Assembly: GCA_000383715.1 (NCBI GenBank)
Contig: KB911990.1
Coordinates: forward strand, 52,481-116,480
Source: Verrucomicrobia bacterium SCGC AAA164-E04
GTDB taxonomy: Bacteria; Verrucomicrobiota; Verrucomicrobiia; Limisphaerales; AAA164-E04
Length of the DNA: 64,000 nt
Direction: 5' to 3'
In this document: positions 43,550 through 53,500 of the stretch, piece by piece
Layout: every line of letters begins with the position of its first letter
Position numbering within the stretch: the first letter of the stretch is position 1
Made by a program: the position numbers and the translations under genes
The notes under the pieces: model-generated
Told to the model about the DNA's origin: nothing
The model's database searches: none
The model's input: only the letters and a program-made list of their open reading frames with translations

Positions 43550-46529
43550 ACTTGTCGATGATATCACCTCTGATCTTCCAAGAAATCCAGTTGATTTGCC
43601 ATTCCTCGCCTCGTTTGGCAGAGATGGCAACATAAATTGGACGTCCACACCCTTCCGGAACTTCGACAGCAGGCATTTCATTGTGGACATGCAAAGCGAT
43701 GGCAACGGGACCATCTACTTGTTAGGAAATATTGAATCTAATGAGTACAAGGGGATGGTTATTCAACCATTATCTGCAGTAAGCGGAACCCCTCTGGACC
43801 AGCTTGTGACAGACGAAGCCACACAATTCACCGCCATGGCTTTCAAAGTCTCCCGGGATAAACGCATTTATGTGGTGGGGGAATCCAATGAGGTCAGAGG
43901 CAATGCATCGGGACTTCAACTAAGATGCTATGGAGTCAACGGAACACTCGATTGGAAGACAGATTTCGGGAAGATAGGCGTCTATGACTTCTCCCCTTCT
44001 TCCATTCATTTGAGCGGAAAAGACAACATCTACGTAGTTGGTTCTTCCTATAAAAGTGACGAGGCCGGAGACATTCATGTCGTAAGCTTCGACCCCCTGG
44101 GGCAAGGTAAATGGCAAAACACACTCGGACTTCCCGATGGAACCGAGGATATCCCCGTGAAGGCTGTCGTTGATCATGCTGGATCCATTATCATTGCAGG
44201 AGACACCACGCCTCAGATGGAAAGCACCCGCATTATTCTTGGTAAATTTTCAAATACCGGAAAAGCCGATTGGTCTACTTTGATACCTTCATCGATCCCT
44301 GGAATGCAGGATCATATCACTGACATGGACATCGACAGAACAGGGAACATCTACCTGGCAGCTATTCGACATGCTCATGGCACAGGACAGGATTTTGCCA
44401 GTCTACGATTCAATACAGATGGCCTTCTCATCTGGGAAGCCAGCTTCAAGCAACAGGGTCTTGTGGTAGAAGAGGCCACTTGCATCGATGCGGACGACCA
44501 GGGAAATGTCATCCTCAGCGGGGTGACTTACCTCAACACCAAACAGCAGGTTGTATCCATACGGCAAACATCTATTGACGCCGTCGAGAACCTTTTACCG
44601 GAAATCAAGTTTAATGACGAACCCTTCAAAAACCCAGTTTACGCTCCCGGTCGATGGACGGTTGAAGTGGAAGCTGAGGATCCGGATGGTGAGGTGACCA
44701 AAGTGGAGTTTCTCGACGGAGCGAAAGTTCGAGGAGTCGATACGGAAGCTCCCTACACTTTTGAATTTGCATCAGACATGCCGACTACAGCGCGCGTGTT
44801 TGCACGCGCTTATGACAACCTTGGAGGAGTTGCAATCTCTGAAGAATTAGCAATAGTGATAGCTGAGAAACCAGATGGAAGCCCTTCAGGAACCCTTCCA
44901 CAGGAGGATTCATTTCTGCCGGAAGGATCTGATTTGACGTTGGATTTCGGGATCACTGGCGCGGAACCAATCCGTTATCAATGGTTTCTGAATGGCGAGA
45001 GATTGAAAAGAGCAAATCAGCCCACCTTACCGATACTGCCAAATGTCACCCGGGTTAATTCTGGCAGCTACGTTTTACGAGCACAAAACAATGAAGGTAA
45101 GGTTTTATCCGAACCAGTGGTCGTTTCGCTGGATTGGCAAGTTGTGGAGGGTGCTGACAATTTCGAAGAGGCTACTGCAATAAGAGGAAATACAGGATTC
45201 ATCAGGGCCTCTAATAAGGGAGCTACCATGGAAAACGGTGAACCCAGACATAGTAAAAAAAGGAGTGGTCACAGTATCTGGTATCGCTGGCGACCAGACA
45301 TATCGGGCTTGACAACTTTATCACTACAAGGTTCCAGCTTCGATACCCTTCTGGGTGTTTATGCAGGGCCTTCATTGACACAGCTCAGCGAAATTGAATC
45401 GGATGACGATCGTGGGGGATTTTCAACCAGCAAACTTGAGTTCAATGCAGTCGCCGGTGTGGATTACATGATAGCCATTGCAGGATTCAACGAAGCCAAT
45501 GGTAATATTCTTTTCAGTTGGCAACTGGATCCCAATCAAGCCATCAGTCTACCAAAAATCAGCATCTCGCCCAACAAGAACACAGTAAATATCGGTGAAC
45601 CCTATCAGCTGCAGACCTCTATCTCAGGAAATTTACAAGGAATAATACTCCAGTGGTTTCGCAATGGGGCAGCCATACCGAACGCAAATGGAACTACTTT
45701 TGATATCGGATCGGCAAAACCAGAAGATGCCGGGGTCTATTGGATCAGCATCAATGCAGGCAACGTCAATGCACGCACAAAACCAGCACATTTAACCGTC
45801 AACATCCCCAGAAGAGGAAAGATCATACGTGAACTTGTTCTTGAGGAAAAATTCGCAGATCTGTTTTTCTTTGTGCAGGATTTCAATCCAGTTCTCCAGT
45901 TCCAGCCTCAAGCCTTTGCCTCGCCTTTCCAGGCAAAGGCGGCTTCCCTTGCCACTGGGTTTACTGGAGCACAAATTTTTAACACATTTGGTGCAACCAA
46001 GGAGGCCGGCGAGCCTGACCACTGTGGCGTTCCCGGAGGTGCATCCCAATGGTTCGCCTATCAGTCACCGACTAATGGTGAATTAAGCATTTCAACTGAC
46101 GGTAGTGACTTTGATACCGTGTTGGCAGTTTATACTTCCACTGGCAGTAGCTTTGACGATCTTACGGAAGTCTCCTGTGATAATGACAGTGGCAACGACG
46201 GACAGGATAGCACGGTCAAATTCAATGCGACAGAAGGCACTATTTATTATATAGCAGTTGACGGTGTCGAAGCCGCCACAGGCACTGTCAACCTCGCTTA
46301 TGAATTGGAAGTTGGGCTTACTGTTCAAGGGGTGACCATTGCTGACTTAGGCATGCAATTTGAAATAACAACGGTTCCAAACATTACCTTTGTCATTGAG
46401 GGCACTGAGGATTTTAATAATTGGGTAAAACTCATCTCAACAAGTTCAGTCGACGGTAATTTTGTTTACATTGATAATGAGGCACTTACTGGGAGACAAA
46501 GATTCTATCGAGTCTATGTAACAGAGTAA
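43431..46529 (+). CDS. Giant secreted Ig/propeller/PPC protein, C-terminal part (after frameshift)
   Basis: 1032 codons; the meaningful sequence starts around QYWIIGGPSRVNPAEL. Six or so propeller blades follow with repeating IYVVG.S, VSFDPLG and NIYLAA motifs (to about residue 400). Then an Ig-like domain of the Big_17 type (VEAEDPDGEVTKVEFLDG), an Ig domain, a PPC-like domain (HSIWYRWRPDISGLTTLSL, GSSFDTLLGVYAG), another Ig, a second PPC-like domain (SDFDTVLAVYTSTGSSFDDL, quoted whole as 20) and a C-terminal module ending FYRVYVTE. With the N-terminal part it would be about 1408 residues. It is probably an extracellular adhesin or scaffold. The frame break needs confirming. Confidence 0.75.
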   Translation: MMTQEINFGLQELPSVKRVRSLPRNQYWIIGGPSRVNPAELVDDITSDLPRNPVDLPFLASFGRDGNINWTSTPFRNFDSRHFIVDMQSDGNGTIYLLGNIESNEYKGMVIQPLSAVSGTPLDQLVTDEATQFTAMAFKVSRDKRIYVVGESNEVRGNASGLQLRCYGVNGTLDWKTDFGKIGVYDFSPSSIHLSGKDNIYVVGSSYKSDEAGDIHVVSFDPLGQGKWQNTLGLPDGTEDIPVKAVVDHAGSIIIAGDTTPQMESTRIILGKFSNTGKADWSTLIPSSIPGMQDHITDMDIDRTGNIYLAAIRHAHGTGQDFASLRFNTDGLLIWEASFKQQGLVVEEATCIDADDQGNVILSGVTYLNTKQQVVSIRQTSIDAVENLLPEIKFNDEPFKNPVYAPGRWTVEVEAEDPDGEVTKVEFLDGAKVRGVDTEAPYTFEFASDMPTTARVFARAYDNLGGVAISEELAIVIAEKPDGSPSGTLPQEDSFLPEGSDLTLDFGITGAEPIRYQWFLNGERLKRANQPTLPILPNVTRVNSGSYVLRAQNNEGKVLSEPVVVSLDWQVVEGADNFEEATAIRGNTGFIRASNKGATMENGEPRHSKKRSGHSIWYRWRPDISGLTTLSLQGSSFDTLLGVYAGPSLTQLSEIESDDDRGGFSTSKLEFNAVAGVDYMIAIAGFNEANGNILFSWQLDPNQAISLPKISISPNKNTVNIGEPYQLQTSISGNLQGIILQWFRNGAAIPNANGTTFDIGSAKPEDAGVYWISINAGNVNARTKPAHLTVNIPRRGKIIRELVLEEKFADLFFFVQDFNPVLQFQPQAFASPFQAKAASLATGFTGAQIFNTFGATKEAGEPDHCGVPGGASQWFAYQSPTNGELSISTDGSDFDTVLAVYTSTGSSFDDLTEVSCDNDSGNDGQDSTVKFNATEGTIYYIAVDGVEAATGTVNLAYELEVGLTVQGVTIADLGMQFEITTVPNITFVIEGTEDFNNWVKLISTSSVDGNFVYIDNEALTGRQRFYRVYVTE

Positions 46530-46742
46530 TGATTACAATTTCATCCAATGCCATGAAGTGAAAACTGGCAGTAACAAGCATCATTCCGACGATCAATCCC
46601 GGAACAGAGCACACCTTCAAAGCACTCAAGAAGCAGGAAACCACCTCTAAACCTGCACTTTCCCTGGGCATTTTATGGCTATTGTTGGTAAAGCAGAATG
46701 ATTGATAATGACGCAATCACGGATACACTTCACTGACTTTTT

Positions 46743-47645
46743 TCAGGATTTCCATTTCAGCAGTGCCACCCCCACAAGCAACACAAGGATGCAAATGAGT
46801 TTGGGAACGAAGTTCTTTTCCCTGAAGGCGAGCACTCCGCCAATGAAGGTAATTAAAACAGCGCAGCGTCTGAGTGGTGAAATGACTGATATCAATGAAT
46901 CGGACTGGCTGACAGCTTGGAAATAGAAAAAATCAGCCACAAGCAAAAATATACCAATCATCGGGATACACCACCTCCATTCAAATTGAGACTGACCAAA
47001 GCGTCTCAGTTTCCAAAACAGCAAGAGAGGAGACATGACCACGACGAGGTATATTGAAAACCAGCATTGAAGCGTTGCCACTTCCATACCTCTGATCTGC
47101 AGCAAATATTTGTCGTAAATCGCACTCAATGCCCCAATCCATGTTGCTATCAACATGAATCCCACCCACCGATCTCTTAGAAAGTGAATACCCTCCATTC
47201 GCCCCACCAGGGAGAGGGCATAAAACCCTACCATGATCACCCCTGCCCCCAGCCATTGTATCAATGCCGGCCGTTCCCCCATCAATCCGACAGCAATCAA
47301 TATGGTCCAGAATGGCGCAGTTGAACGAACGGGGGCAGATACTGAGACGGGAAGATGTTTGACCGCAAAGTAATTGAATATCCAGGAGCAGGATACAAGT
47401 AAAGCTTTGCTCAAAACCACTCCATGATCGCTCCAGGACATGGAGTGAACCTTTAAGGTTAACCAGGGATAAGATTCAGGCGCCCATTTTGACCAGCATA
47501 AGAGCGGGAGCCAGACTGCAGCACCGGCCAACACACTGATGAATAATACCGGTGGAACAGCGTTATCGCGGACTCCAGCTTTTTTAAACAGGTCGTAAAA
47601 CCCCAGAAACAAAGCTGACAATAAAGAGAGAACCACCCAAGTCAT
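46743..47645 (-). CDS. EamA/DMT family transporter
   Basis: 300 residues, about ten membrane helices in two homologous halves typical of the drug/metabolite transporter superfamily. The first half has SVSAPVRSTAPFWTILIAVGLMGERPALIQW (part: RSTAPFWTILIAVGLMGERP), and the second SLISVISPLRRCAVLITFIGG, both the conserved EamA signature with Pro and the final acidic helix. Substrate unknown. It stands alone downstream of the sulfatase gene on the same strand, 221 bases away. Confidence 0.85.
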   Translation of the reverse strand: MTWVVLSLLSALFLGFYDLFKKAGVRDNAVPPVLFISVLAGAAVWLPLLCWSKWAPESYPWLTLKVHSMSWSDHGVVLSKALLVSCSWIFNYFAVKHLPVSVSAPVRSTAPFWTILIAVGLMGERPALIQWLGAGVIMVGFYALSLVGRMEGIHFLRDRWVGFMLIATWIGALSAIYDKYLLQIRGMEVATLQCWFSIYLVVVMSPLLLFWKLRRFGQSQFEWRWCIPMIGIFLLVADFFYFQAVSQSDSLISVISPLRRCAVLITFIGGVLAFREKNFVPKLICILVLLVGVALLKWKS

Positions 47646-47866
47646 GAGCTTCTTTTTAACAAGATTTCATCAGCCTCCAAAATATCGATATTGATTGATT
47701 GAAGTCGCAAGCAGCTGAGATTGAGCTTTTGTATTGGAATATATCCGATGGCGAAAAAGATCTACCACGTGCAAATACTCAATCCGTCAGTCAGTTCGGG
47801 GTGAAGTCAACGACGAAAAACATCCCTGCCATCCCATACCATAATACTCTCCTCCAGTATTGATTT

Positions 47867-49486
47867 TCACCCTCTTGGGCGCCGTAAGGAACGAATAAGT
47901 TGATTGCTTGGATACTGTTTGCGAACGGGAGCATTCCAAGTATTTTCGTCCGTATCGCCATACATTTTTTTGGTTTTCCAAAAGCTGGCTTTCATCTCTT
48001 CGAGCTTCGAGGAATAAGCCGAATTCTGGGCAAGGTTTCTCATTTCTTGAGGATCTGCCATGAGATCAAATAACTCCCAACGACTTGCCATTTCAGCGGG
48101 TGTCCGTGGATGATCAAAATACAGCAATTTGTATTGTTCACCACGAATGGCGCTATGCTTGGCAACTCCGTGACCACCGTCAATGTAGCGGTAATATAAG
48201 GTGTCCCGCCAATTTTCAGGCGAATTCCCTCCGTTCGTCAGGATGGGAAGAAAGCTGATGCCGTGAACCTTCCAGTCGGGTTTCACACCTGCAGCATCAA
48301 GGAAGGTAGGTGCATAATCGATATTCTGCACCATGGCCTTGGCTCGCGAACCTGCTTTAATTTTACCAGGCCAGCGAATGATCAACGGCATTTTCATGGA
48401 TTCTTCATAGGCCCAACGTTTGTCAAACCAACCATGCTCCCCCAGATAAAATCCTTGATCGGCGCAGTAAACAACCATGGTGTTTTCTGCCAGCCCCATT
48501 TCATCCAGTCGATCCATTACTCGCCCAACATTGCGATCCACACCCGCAACGCAACGAAGATAGTTACGCATGTAACGCTGGTATTTCCAGCGCACAAGGT
48601 CTTTGCCTTTGGGAGGATTCGCCAGGAATGCTTTGTTTTCTTCTTCAAAGGCTGCGATGTAGGCTTTGCGCTGGTCCGGAGTAAAGCGAGAAATCACATT
48701 TAAGTCTCTTTCGGTTTCAAAAAGCATCAAGTCACTGGCCATGCGCATGTGCCCGTCAATCCCCATTTTGTGATTCGCCGCCGAGACGCGCGTATCGTAA
48801 TCGTCAAACAGGCTGGGTGGTTCAGGAAAGGTGATGTCACGATAAATTTGGAGTTCCCTGAGACTGGGCTTCCAGTTCCGGTGGGGCGCCTTGTGCTGAA
48901 TCATGAGTGCGAAGGGCTTGGAATCATCGCGTTCTTTCAACCAATCCAGCGCTAGATCGGTAATCACATCGGTCGAATGCCCTTTGATTTCACGACTTCC
49001 TTCGGCGTTATACATATGAGGGTTGTAGTAACTCCCCTGGCCGCTCAACACATCCCATGCATCAAACCCAACCGGTCTTGTTTTCATATGCCATTTGCCA
49101 AAAATAGCTGTGGTGTAGCCATTTTTCTTCAATGCTTTGGGCCAGGTAGGTCGTCCCGGGTCCAAGGCACCACCCAGATTCACAATCCCATTCTTGTGAC
49201 TGTGTAAACCGGTCATAACCGTTCCACGCGAGGGCGTACAGATGCTGTTTCCGCAGAAACTGTTCTCAAAAAGCATCCCCTCATTGGCAATACGATCAAT
49301 GTTAGGTGTAGGAGGAAGATCCATCCCGTAGCGATAAGATGAAATCGCTTGAGTGGTCAGATCATCGCTGAAAAAAAAGAGGATATTAGGTCGATCTTTT
49401 GATGACCCGGCCCCCAGCGTCTGTAAACTGCTGAACAATCCCCAGACAACCAAGATACAGCTTGCTGCAGTAGTTAAGATTTTCAT
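47867..49486 (-). CDS. Secreted sulfatase (Cys-type), second copy
   Basis: 539 residues from ATG 49486; a TTG at 49507 would add seven residues ahead of the signal peptide. Signal peptide about 1-26. NILFFFSDDLT at 34-44 carries the metal-binding Asp41-Asp42, and SICTPSRGTVMTG at 81-93 the C-x-P-S-R signature with Cys83 as the formylglycine site. FGKWHM near 130 and KWEYQ-like later segments fit an arylsulfatase/choline-sulfatase-type fold. It differs enough from the sulfatase at 22314 to have another substrate. Near CotH and Ig genes, it fits a polysaccharide-processing lifestyle. Confidence 0.92.
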   Translation of the reverse strand: MKILTTAASCILVVWGLFSSLQTLGAGSSKDRPNILFFFSDDLTTQAISSYRYGMDLPPTPNIDRIANEGMLFENSFCGNSICTPSRGTVMTGLHSHKNGIVNLGGALDPGRPTWPKALKKNGYTTAIFGKWHMKTRPVGFDAWDVLSGQGSYYNPHMYNAEGSREIKGHSTDVITDLALDWLKERDDSKPFALMIQHKAPHRNWKPSLRELQIYRDITFPEPPSLFDDYDTRVSAANHKMGIDGHMRMASDLMLFETERDLNVISRFTPDQRKAYIAAFEEENKAFLANPPKGKDLVRWKYQRYMRNYLRCVAGVDRNVGRVMDRLDEMGLAENTMVVYCADQGFYLGEHGWFDKRWAYEESMKMPLIIRWPGKIKAGSRAKAMVQNIDYAPTFLDAAGVKPDWKVHGISFLPILTNGGNSPENWRDTLYYRYIDGGHGVAKHSAIRGEQYKLLYFDHPRTPAEMASRWELFDLMADPQEMRNLAQNSAYSSKLEEMKASFWKTKKMYGDTDENTWNAPVRKQYPSNQLIRSLRRPRG

Positions 49487-49725
49487 GGCAAGATTTAATT
49501 TAACCAAACCATGCGTTTAATAAAAGAAAAAGCGAATCCGCTTCATTCTGATGAGACCCTTTTCTGCACATCACCAAGGAAAGTTTCGAACAAACATGCT
49601 ACGAATTAATACCACAAGCTTAGGCAATCGTAGGACTCGAAGAATCATCGATTCGTCCCCACCCAATAGCAAATTGTAACTTTGTTGCCAGATTCACTGT
49701 CAATATTTATAAGTAATCAAAAGCA

Positions 49726-51582
49726 ATGCAAAATACAGCAACTCAATCTGATTGTGAACAAACTCTAGGCACCGGGATTTTATATGTCTTGTGGGCTTCT
49801 TTGTGTTTCAACCTTATTCCATACCAAGCAACGGCTGGGGACCTCAAAGCGGAAGATCTCTTCAGGCAAGATCATTTACTTGATATTCAAATCAAGATGG
49901 CTCCTGAGGATTTCCAAAAACTTCGTAGCCAGAGCGATCGCAGCAATTCGGGGATGGCATTCCTATTCGGAGGAGAGATACCGACCGAGCGCTTCAGTCA
50001 GTTCAAAGCGGATGTAAGCGTCGATGGAACAGAGATAAAAGAAGTTGGCATTCGAACCAAAGGATTTATCGGTTCGCTGAATCCAGATCGCCCTTCCTTG
50101 AAGATTAAATTCGATGAATATTGGAAACAATCGCCTGTGGAAGGCCTGGATCGAATAACACTCAACAACAACGTACAGGATGAATCCTTAGCCAGTCAGT
50201 ATCTGACTTACAAATTATTCAACAAAGCAGGCATCCCTGCTCCGCGCGTCAGTTTCGCCAAGGTAACCGTGAATGACGAATACCTGGGTGTGTATTCGCA
50301 TGTGGAATCGGTTCGGAGTCCATTTCTTAAGCATCATTTTGGAGATGATTCAGGTGAGTTCTATGAAGGAACGATTGCCGATTTTTATCCGAAGGCCGTA
50401 GATCGGGTCGAAGCCAAAAACAAGCGAACAAGGAAAGACAGATCCAAGGCCAATAAGTTGGCACAGTTACTTGAAACTCAAGAGACTTTCAACCTCACTG
50501 AGGTTGAAAAACTTGTCAATATAGATCAATTCATTCGATTCTGGGCTATGGAAAACTTGATAGCCTTCTGGGATGGTTATTCCAACAACCAGAACAATTA
50601 CTTTGCTTACAACAATCCCAAGGACGAAAACCGTTTTCACTTCATGCCATGGGGAGCTGATGGTGCATTTGTGGATATTTCAGGACCCTTTGGTAGAATG
50701 AGAAGAGGAGAAGGGCCCAAAGCGATTTATTCACAGGGTATGTTGAATAATCGTCTTTACCAATCGAAGGGTGTTCCAGCACGTTACAAGGCCGTGATGG
50801 AAGATCTTCTGGAAAACGTTTGGAATGAATCTGAAATCATGGAAGACATCGCCCGCATTCAGAAGTTAACCCGGGACCACCTTCACGAGAAACAGGATGG
50901 ATTGGAAGACAGCACCGAAAAAGTCACAGAGTTAGTTCAGGTGCGACGATCTGATATTGAAGAGGAGCTGAAAGATTGGCCAATTGAAATAGGGGAAGCA
51001 CGCATTCCTCTTCACACCGTGCAAGTAGGCAAACTGAAAGGGTCGTTTTCAACCGACTGGAAGAGTGAACGAATGGACAGTGTCCTGAACCGGGGGGAAA
51101 CCAATGTCCAGTTGGTGTTGGAAGGTGAGACAATTACAATGAAGAGCATCGGCGTGGTAGCGCAGCCCGAGGAGCAAAGAAACTTTGGGCGCAGACGCCG
51201 CGGGGGCTCGGGAAATCAACCAAGGGAACCCCGATCCACACTTACATTCCAAGGAATTCGAGAAAGCGACGGTTACCTCATGAACATCACGTTTGTCGTT
51301 GCGAATGAAGACTTCGCCAAGAGCAATGACGAAGGAACACCTTTTCAAGGCATGCTCATAGCAATCAACCCAGAGAACAACGGAAGTCGTTTTGGAGGGT
51401 TTGGAATGATGCCGAAATCATTGATTGGAAAACTTACTTTGAAAGAAGCATCTCGCAAACAGGATGCGCCTGTCGTTGGCGAATTTGATGGGATCGTTCA
51501 AGAATCAAGAGGTAGCATGTTTGGCGGGAATCGCAACCGTGGTGGGAGAGGCCCCAGTCGCGGGCGACCTACGGAAAGATAG
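49726..51582 (+). CDS. Secreted CotH-family kinase-like protein
   Basis: 618 residues with a signal peptide (hydrophobic about 17-34). The CotH domain spans about 45-330: RPSLKIKFDEYW at 122-133, LNNNVQDESL at 146-155, LGVYSHVESV at 187-196, FYEG near 212 and WGADGAF near 307 match the nucleotide- and metal-binding motifs of CotH, which in Bacillus phosphorylates spore coat proteins. Here no spore genes are nearby, and the protein is exported, so it is a bacterial extracellular relative. The C-terminal 200 residues form an extra beta domain with two Arg/Gly-rich stretches (FGRRRRGGSGNQ and a final NRNRGGRGPSRGRP). Followed by hairpins at 51594-51706. Confidence 0.82.
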   Translation: MQNTATQSDCEQTLGTGILYVLWASLCFNLIPYQATAGDLKAEDLFRQDHLLDIQIKMAPEDFQKLRSQSDRSNSGMAFLFGGEIPTERFSQFKADVSVDGTEIKEVGIRTKGFIGSLNPDRPSLKIKFDEYWKQSPVEGLDRITLNNNVQDESLASQYLTYKLFNKAGIPAPRVSFAKVTVNDEYLGVYSHVESVRSPFLKHHFGDDSGEFYEGTIADFYPKAVDRVEAKNKRTRKDRSKANKLAQLLETQETFNLTEVEKLVNIDQFIRFWAMENLIAFWDGYSNNQNNYFAYNNPKDENRFHFMPWGADGAFVDISGPFGRMRRGEGPKAIYSQGMLNNRLYQSKGVPARYKAVMEDLLENVWNESEIMEDIARIQKLTRDHLHEKQDGLEDSTEKVTELVQVRRSDIEEELKDWPIEIGEARIPLHTVQVGKLKGSFSTDWKSERMDSVLNRGETNVQLVLEGETITMKSIGVVAQPEEQRNFGRRRRGGSGNQPREPRSTLTFQGIRESDGYLMNITFVVANEDFAKSNDEGTPFQGMLIAINPENNGSRFGGFGMMPKSLIGKLTLKEASRKQDAPVVGEFDGIVQESRGSMFGGNRNRGGRGPSRGRPTER

Positions 51583-51593
51583 TTAATTATGTA

Positions 51594-51638
51594 TCTGTTA
51601 TTGAGAAGTATTATAAAGACCTTCTCAATAACAGATTT
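51594..51638 (+). terminator. Long AT-rich terminator hairpin after the CotH gene
   Basis: TCTGTTATTGAGAAG (51594-51608) pairs perfectly over 15 bases with CTTCTCAATAACAGA (51621-51635), loop 12 bases, followed by TTT. It begins 12 bases after the CotH stop. The stem is AT-rich, so strength is moderate. Confidence 0.65.
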
Positions 51639-51677
51639 CCCACAGCTAATCGAAAACGGTTATCACGCCTTAGATTA

Positions 51678-51706
51678 CTTTACCCCTTTTGGTTTCAGGG
51701 GTAAAG
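51678..51706. repeat. Inverted repeat
   Basis: CTTTACCCCT (51678-51687) and AGGGGTAAAG (51697-51706) are perfect complements around a nine-base loop. No T-run follows on either strand. Origin unknown. Confidence 0.5.
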
Positions 51707-51897
51707 CATGTTCAAATGAGCCTTCTACGCTCAGGTTCACCTGCAAATCCTTGTTCTTACGAAGGATCAAGGATGAGGTAATCACCAAAGCACTCTCCCA
51801 AGACATTGACTTTGAACCAAAGCTTGATCTAGGTTGACAAACCTAAGTGAGATGTAACGGTTGTGCCGTCATCAAAACGGTAGTTGATTGCAAGTTT

Positions 51898-53295
51898 ATG
51901 TCAGAAAAAAAGGGTATAGAGGTCGATAAATCTTTGCGGGAGTTATATGCCAAAGGAAAACTAGCATACGAACGCAACAACTTGGATTATGCCGTCACCC
52001 TTTTTCAGTCGGTTCTTAGAAAAGAGCCGGGTTTTTATGATTGCCGCGAAGCCTTGAGAGCCACGCAGTTCAAGAAGCATACGGGTGGCACCAGTTTTTT
52101 TCGAAAAGTTTTGGGATCCGCAGGAAGTTCCCCTCAATTAGCGAAAGCCCAGATAGCGCTTCGCAGCCAGCCCGTGGAGGCGCTGGATTTTGCAGAATCC
52201 GTGTTGAATGGTGATCCGAACAGCGTCGCTGCTCATAAGGTATTGGCGAGTGCTGCCATGAAACTGGAAATGTTCCGGACTGCCGTGCTCTCTCTTGAAA
52301 TAGCCTACAAGAATGCATCCAAAGACAAGGAAATAGGCATGAAATTTGGCGAAGCTCTCATTGCAGCTGAACAAACAGCAAAGGCCGAGAAAATCCTTAA
52401 AGACCTCGCAGCGGAATACCCTCAGGATCAGGACCTGTATCAGGCCTACAAAAATGCATCGGCCAAACATACCATGAGGGAAGGGCGTTATGATACGGCG
52501 GAATCTGGTGAGGGATCATACCGGGACAGCCTCAGGAACAAGGATGAGGCGGTTCGCCTGGAACAGGAGCAGCGCCAGGTTAAAACCGATGATGTCGCTG
52601 AGCTGTTGATCCAAGATCAATTATCGCGATTAGAGGCGAATCCAGATCATATAAAAGTTTTGCAGAAACTAGCTGAACTATACACACAGAAAAACGATTT
52701 GGAAAAAGCCGGAGTTTTTTACAAGCGCTTGCTGGACTGTACCGAAGGCACCCCGGATTCGACTATCCAAAAGGCAGTGGATGACTTGAAACTCCGAGCC
52801 ATTGACCAGCAGATCAATACATTGGACCCAGATGATGCAGATTATGAATCCTGCAAGGAATCACTTAATTCCCAGAAGCACTCCATTGCGTTTGAAAACT
52901 GCCGTGTCCGCTGTGAACGGTATCCAAACGATCTGGCCATCAAGTTTGAGTTGGGGGTCATGCACTACGAACGAGCTGAGTATAAAGAGGCGATCAAACT
53001 TTTCCAGAAATCGCAGGCAAACCCACATATCCGAATCAGAGCCTTGCATTATCTTGGGCGCTGTTTTCTGCAGCGTGGCATCTTTGATCTCGCCATTCGC
53101 CCCATTCAAAATGCCATTAATGAAAAAGAAGTATTCGATGAGCAACGCAAGGATTTAGCTTACGACCTTGCGCTGATTTATGAAAAAATGAACAAGCCAG
53201 AGGAAGCAATCGAACAGTTCAAGCAGATCTACGAAGTAGACATCGATTACAAGGATGTCAGCGAGAAGGTGGACGACTATTATGCGAATCTTTAA
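51898..53295 (+). CDS. Cytoplasmic TPR-repeat protein
   Basis: 465 residues, no signal peptide or membrane helix. Tandem TPR-like helical repeats run from about residue 10 to the end (LAYERNNLDYAVTLFQSVL; AELYTQKNDLEKAGVFYKRL; GVMHYERAEYKEAIKLFQKS; IYEKMNKPEEAIEQFKQIYE). Between about 185 and 225 is a charged, disordered-looking segment. It is likely a scaffold or assembly protein. The ATG at 51898 starts at MSEKKG; the frame is open 51 bases upstream but without better support. It precedes a second TPR gene and the MoxR-type operon, and such TPR proteins are common companions of those genes. Confidence 0.8.
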   Translation: MSEKKGIEVDKSLRELYAKGKLAYERNNLDYAVTLFQSVLRKEPGFYDCREALRATQFKKHTGGTSFFRKVLGSAGSSPQLAKAQIALRSQPVEALDFAESVLNGDPNSVAAHKVLASAAMKLEMFRTAVLSLEIAYKNASKDKEIGMKFGEALIAAEQTAKAEKILKDLAAEYPQDQDLYQAYKNASAKHTMREGRYDTAESGEGSYRDSLRNKDEAVRLEQEQRQVKTDDVAELLIQDQLSRLEANPDHIKVLQKLAELYTQKNDLEKAGVFYKRLLDCTEGTPDSTIQKAVDDLKLRAIDQQINTLDPDDADYESCKESLNSQKHSIAFENCRVRCERYPNDLAIKFELGVMHYERAEYKEAIKLFQKSQANPHIRIRALHYLGRCFLQRGIFDLAIRPIQNAINEKEVFDEQRKDLAYDLALIYEKMNKPEEAIEQFKQIYEVDIDYKDVSEKVDDYYANL

Positions 53296-53500
53296 AATCT
53301 CGGGATAGTTCTTTTTTCGGATCCAATTTCACTCTGCCTGCGGCTGACATACACACTTTTTTGCCATACTGAAATAAATCGATGAGTGGTCGAGGCGGAT
53401 CCCTTACGATTTCAATATACTGATTGGGCGAGGAAAGCATTTCAAATCCTTCAATTTAATTGCATTCCGCCAAGACCGGTCTATGTTGATGACGATCATC

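Larger units (their letters stand above)
51583..51897. other. Hairpin-rich gap between CotH and TPR genes
   Basis: 315 bases without a convincing gene. A short open frame at 51589-51837 overlaps both hairpins and has no family match, so I do not call it. The first hairpin is a terminator candidate; the second is unexplained. Confidence 0.45.

Noticed and set aside
51589-51837. Open plus-strand frame of 82 codons after the CotH gene
   Set aside because: It runs through both hairpins, starts seven bases after the CotH stop with no ribosome site, and its sequence has no recognisable features.
53258-53440. Minus-strand frame of 60 codons between the two TPR genes
   Set aside because: Overlaps the end of the TPR gene, has no ribosome site and no family match.
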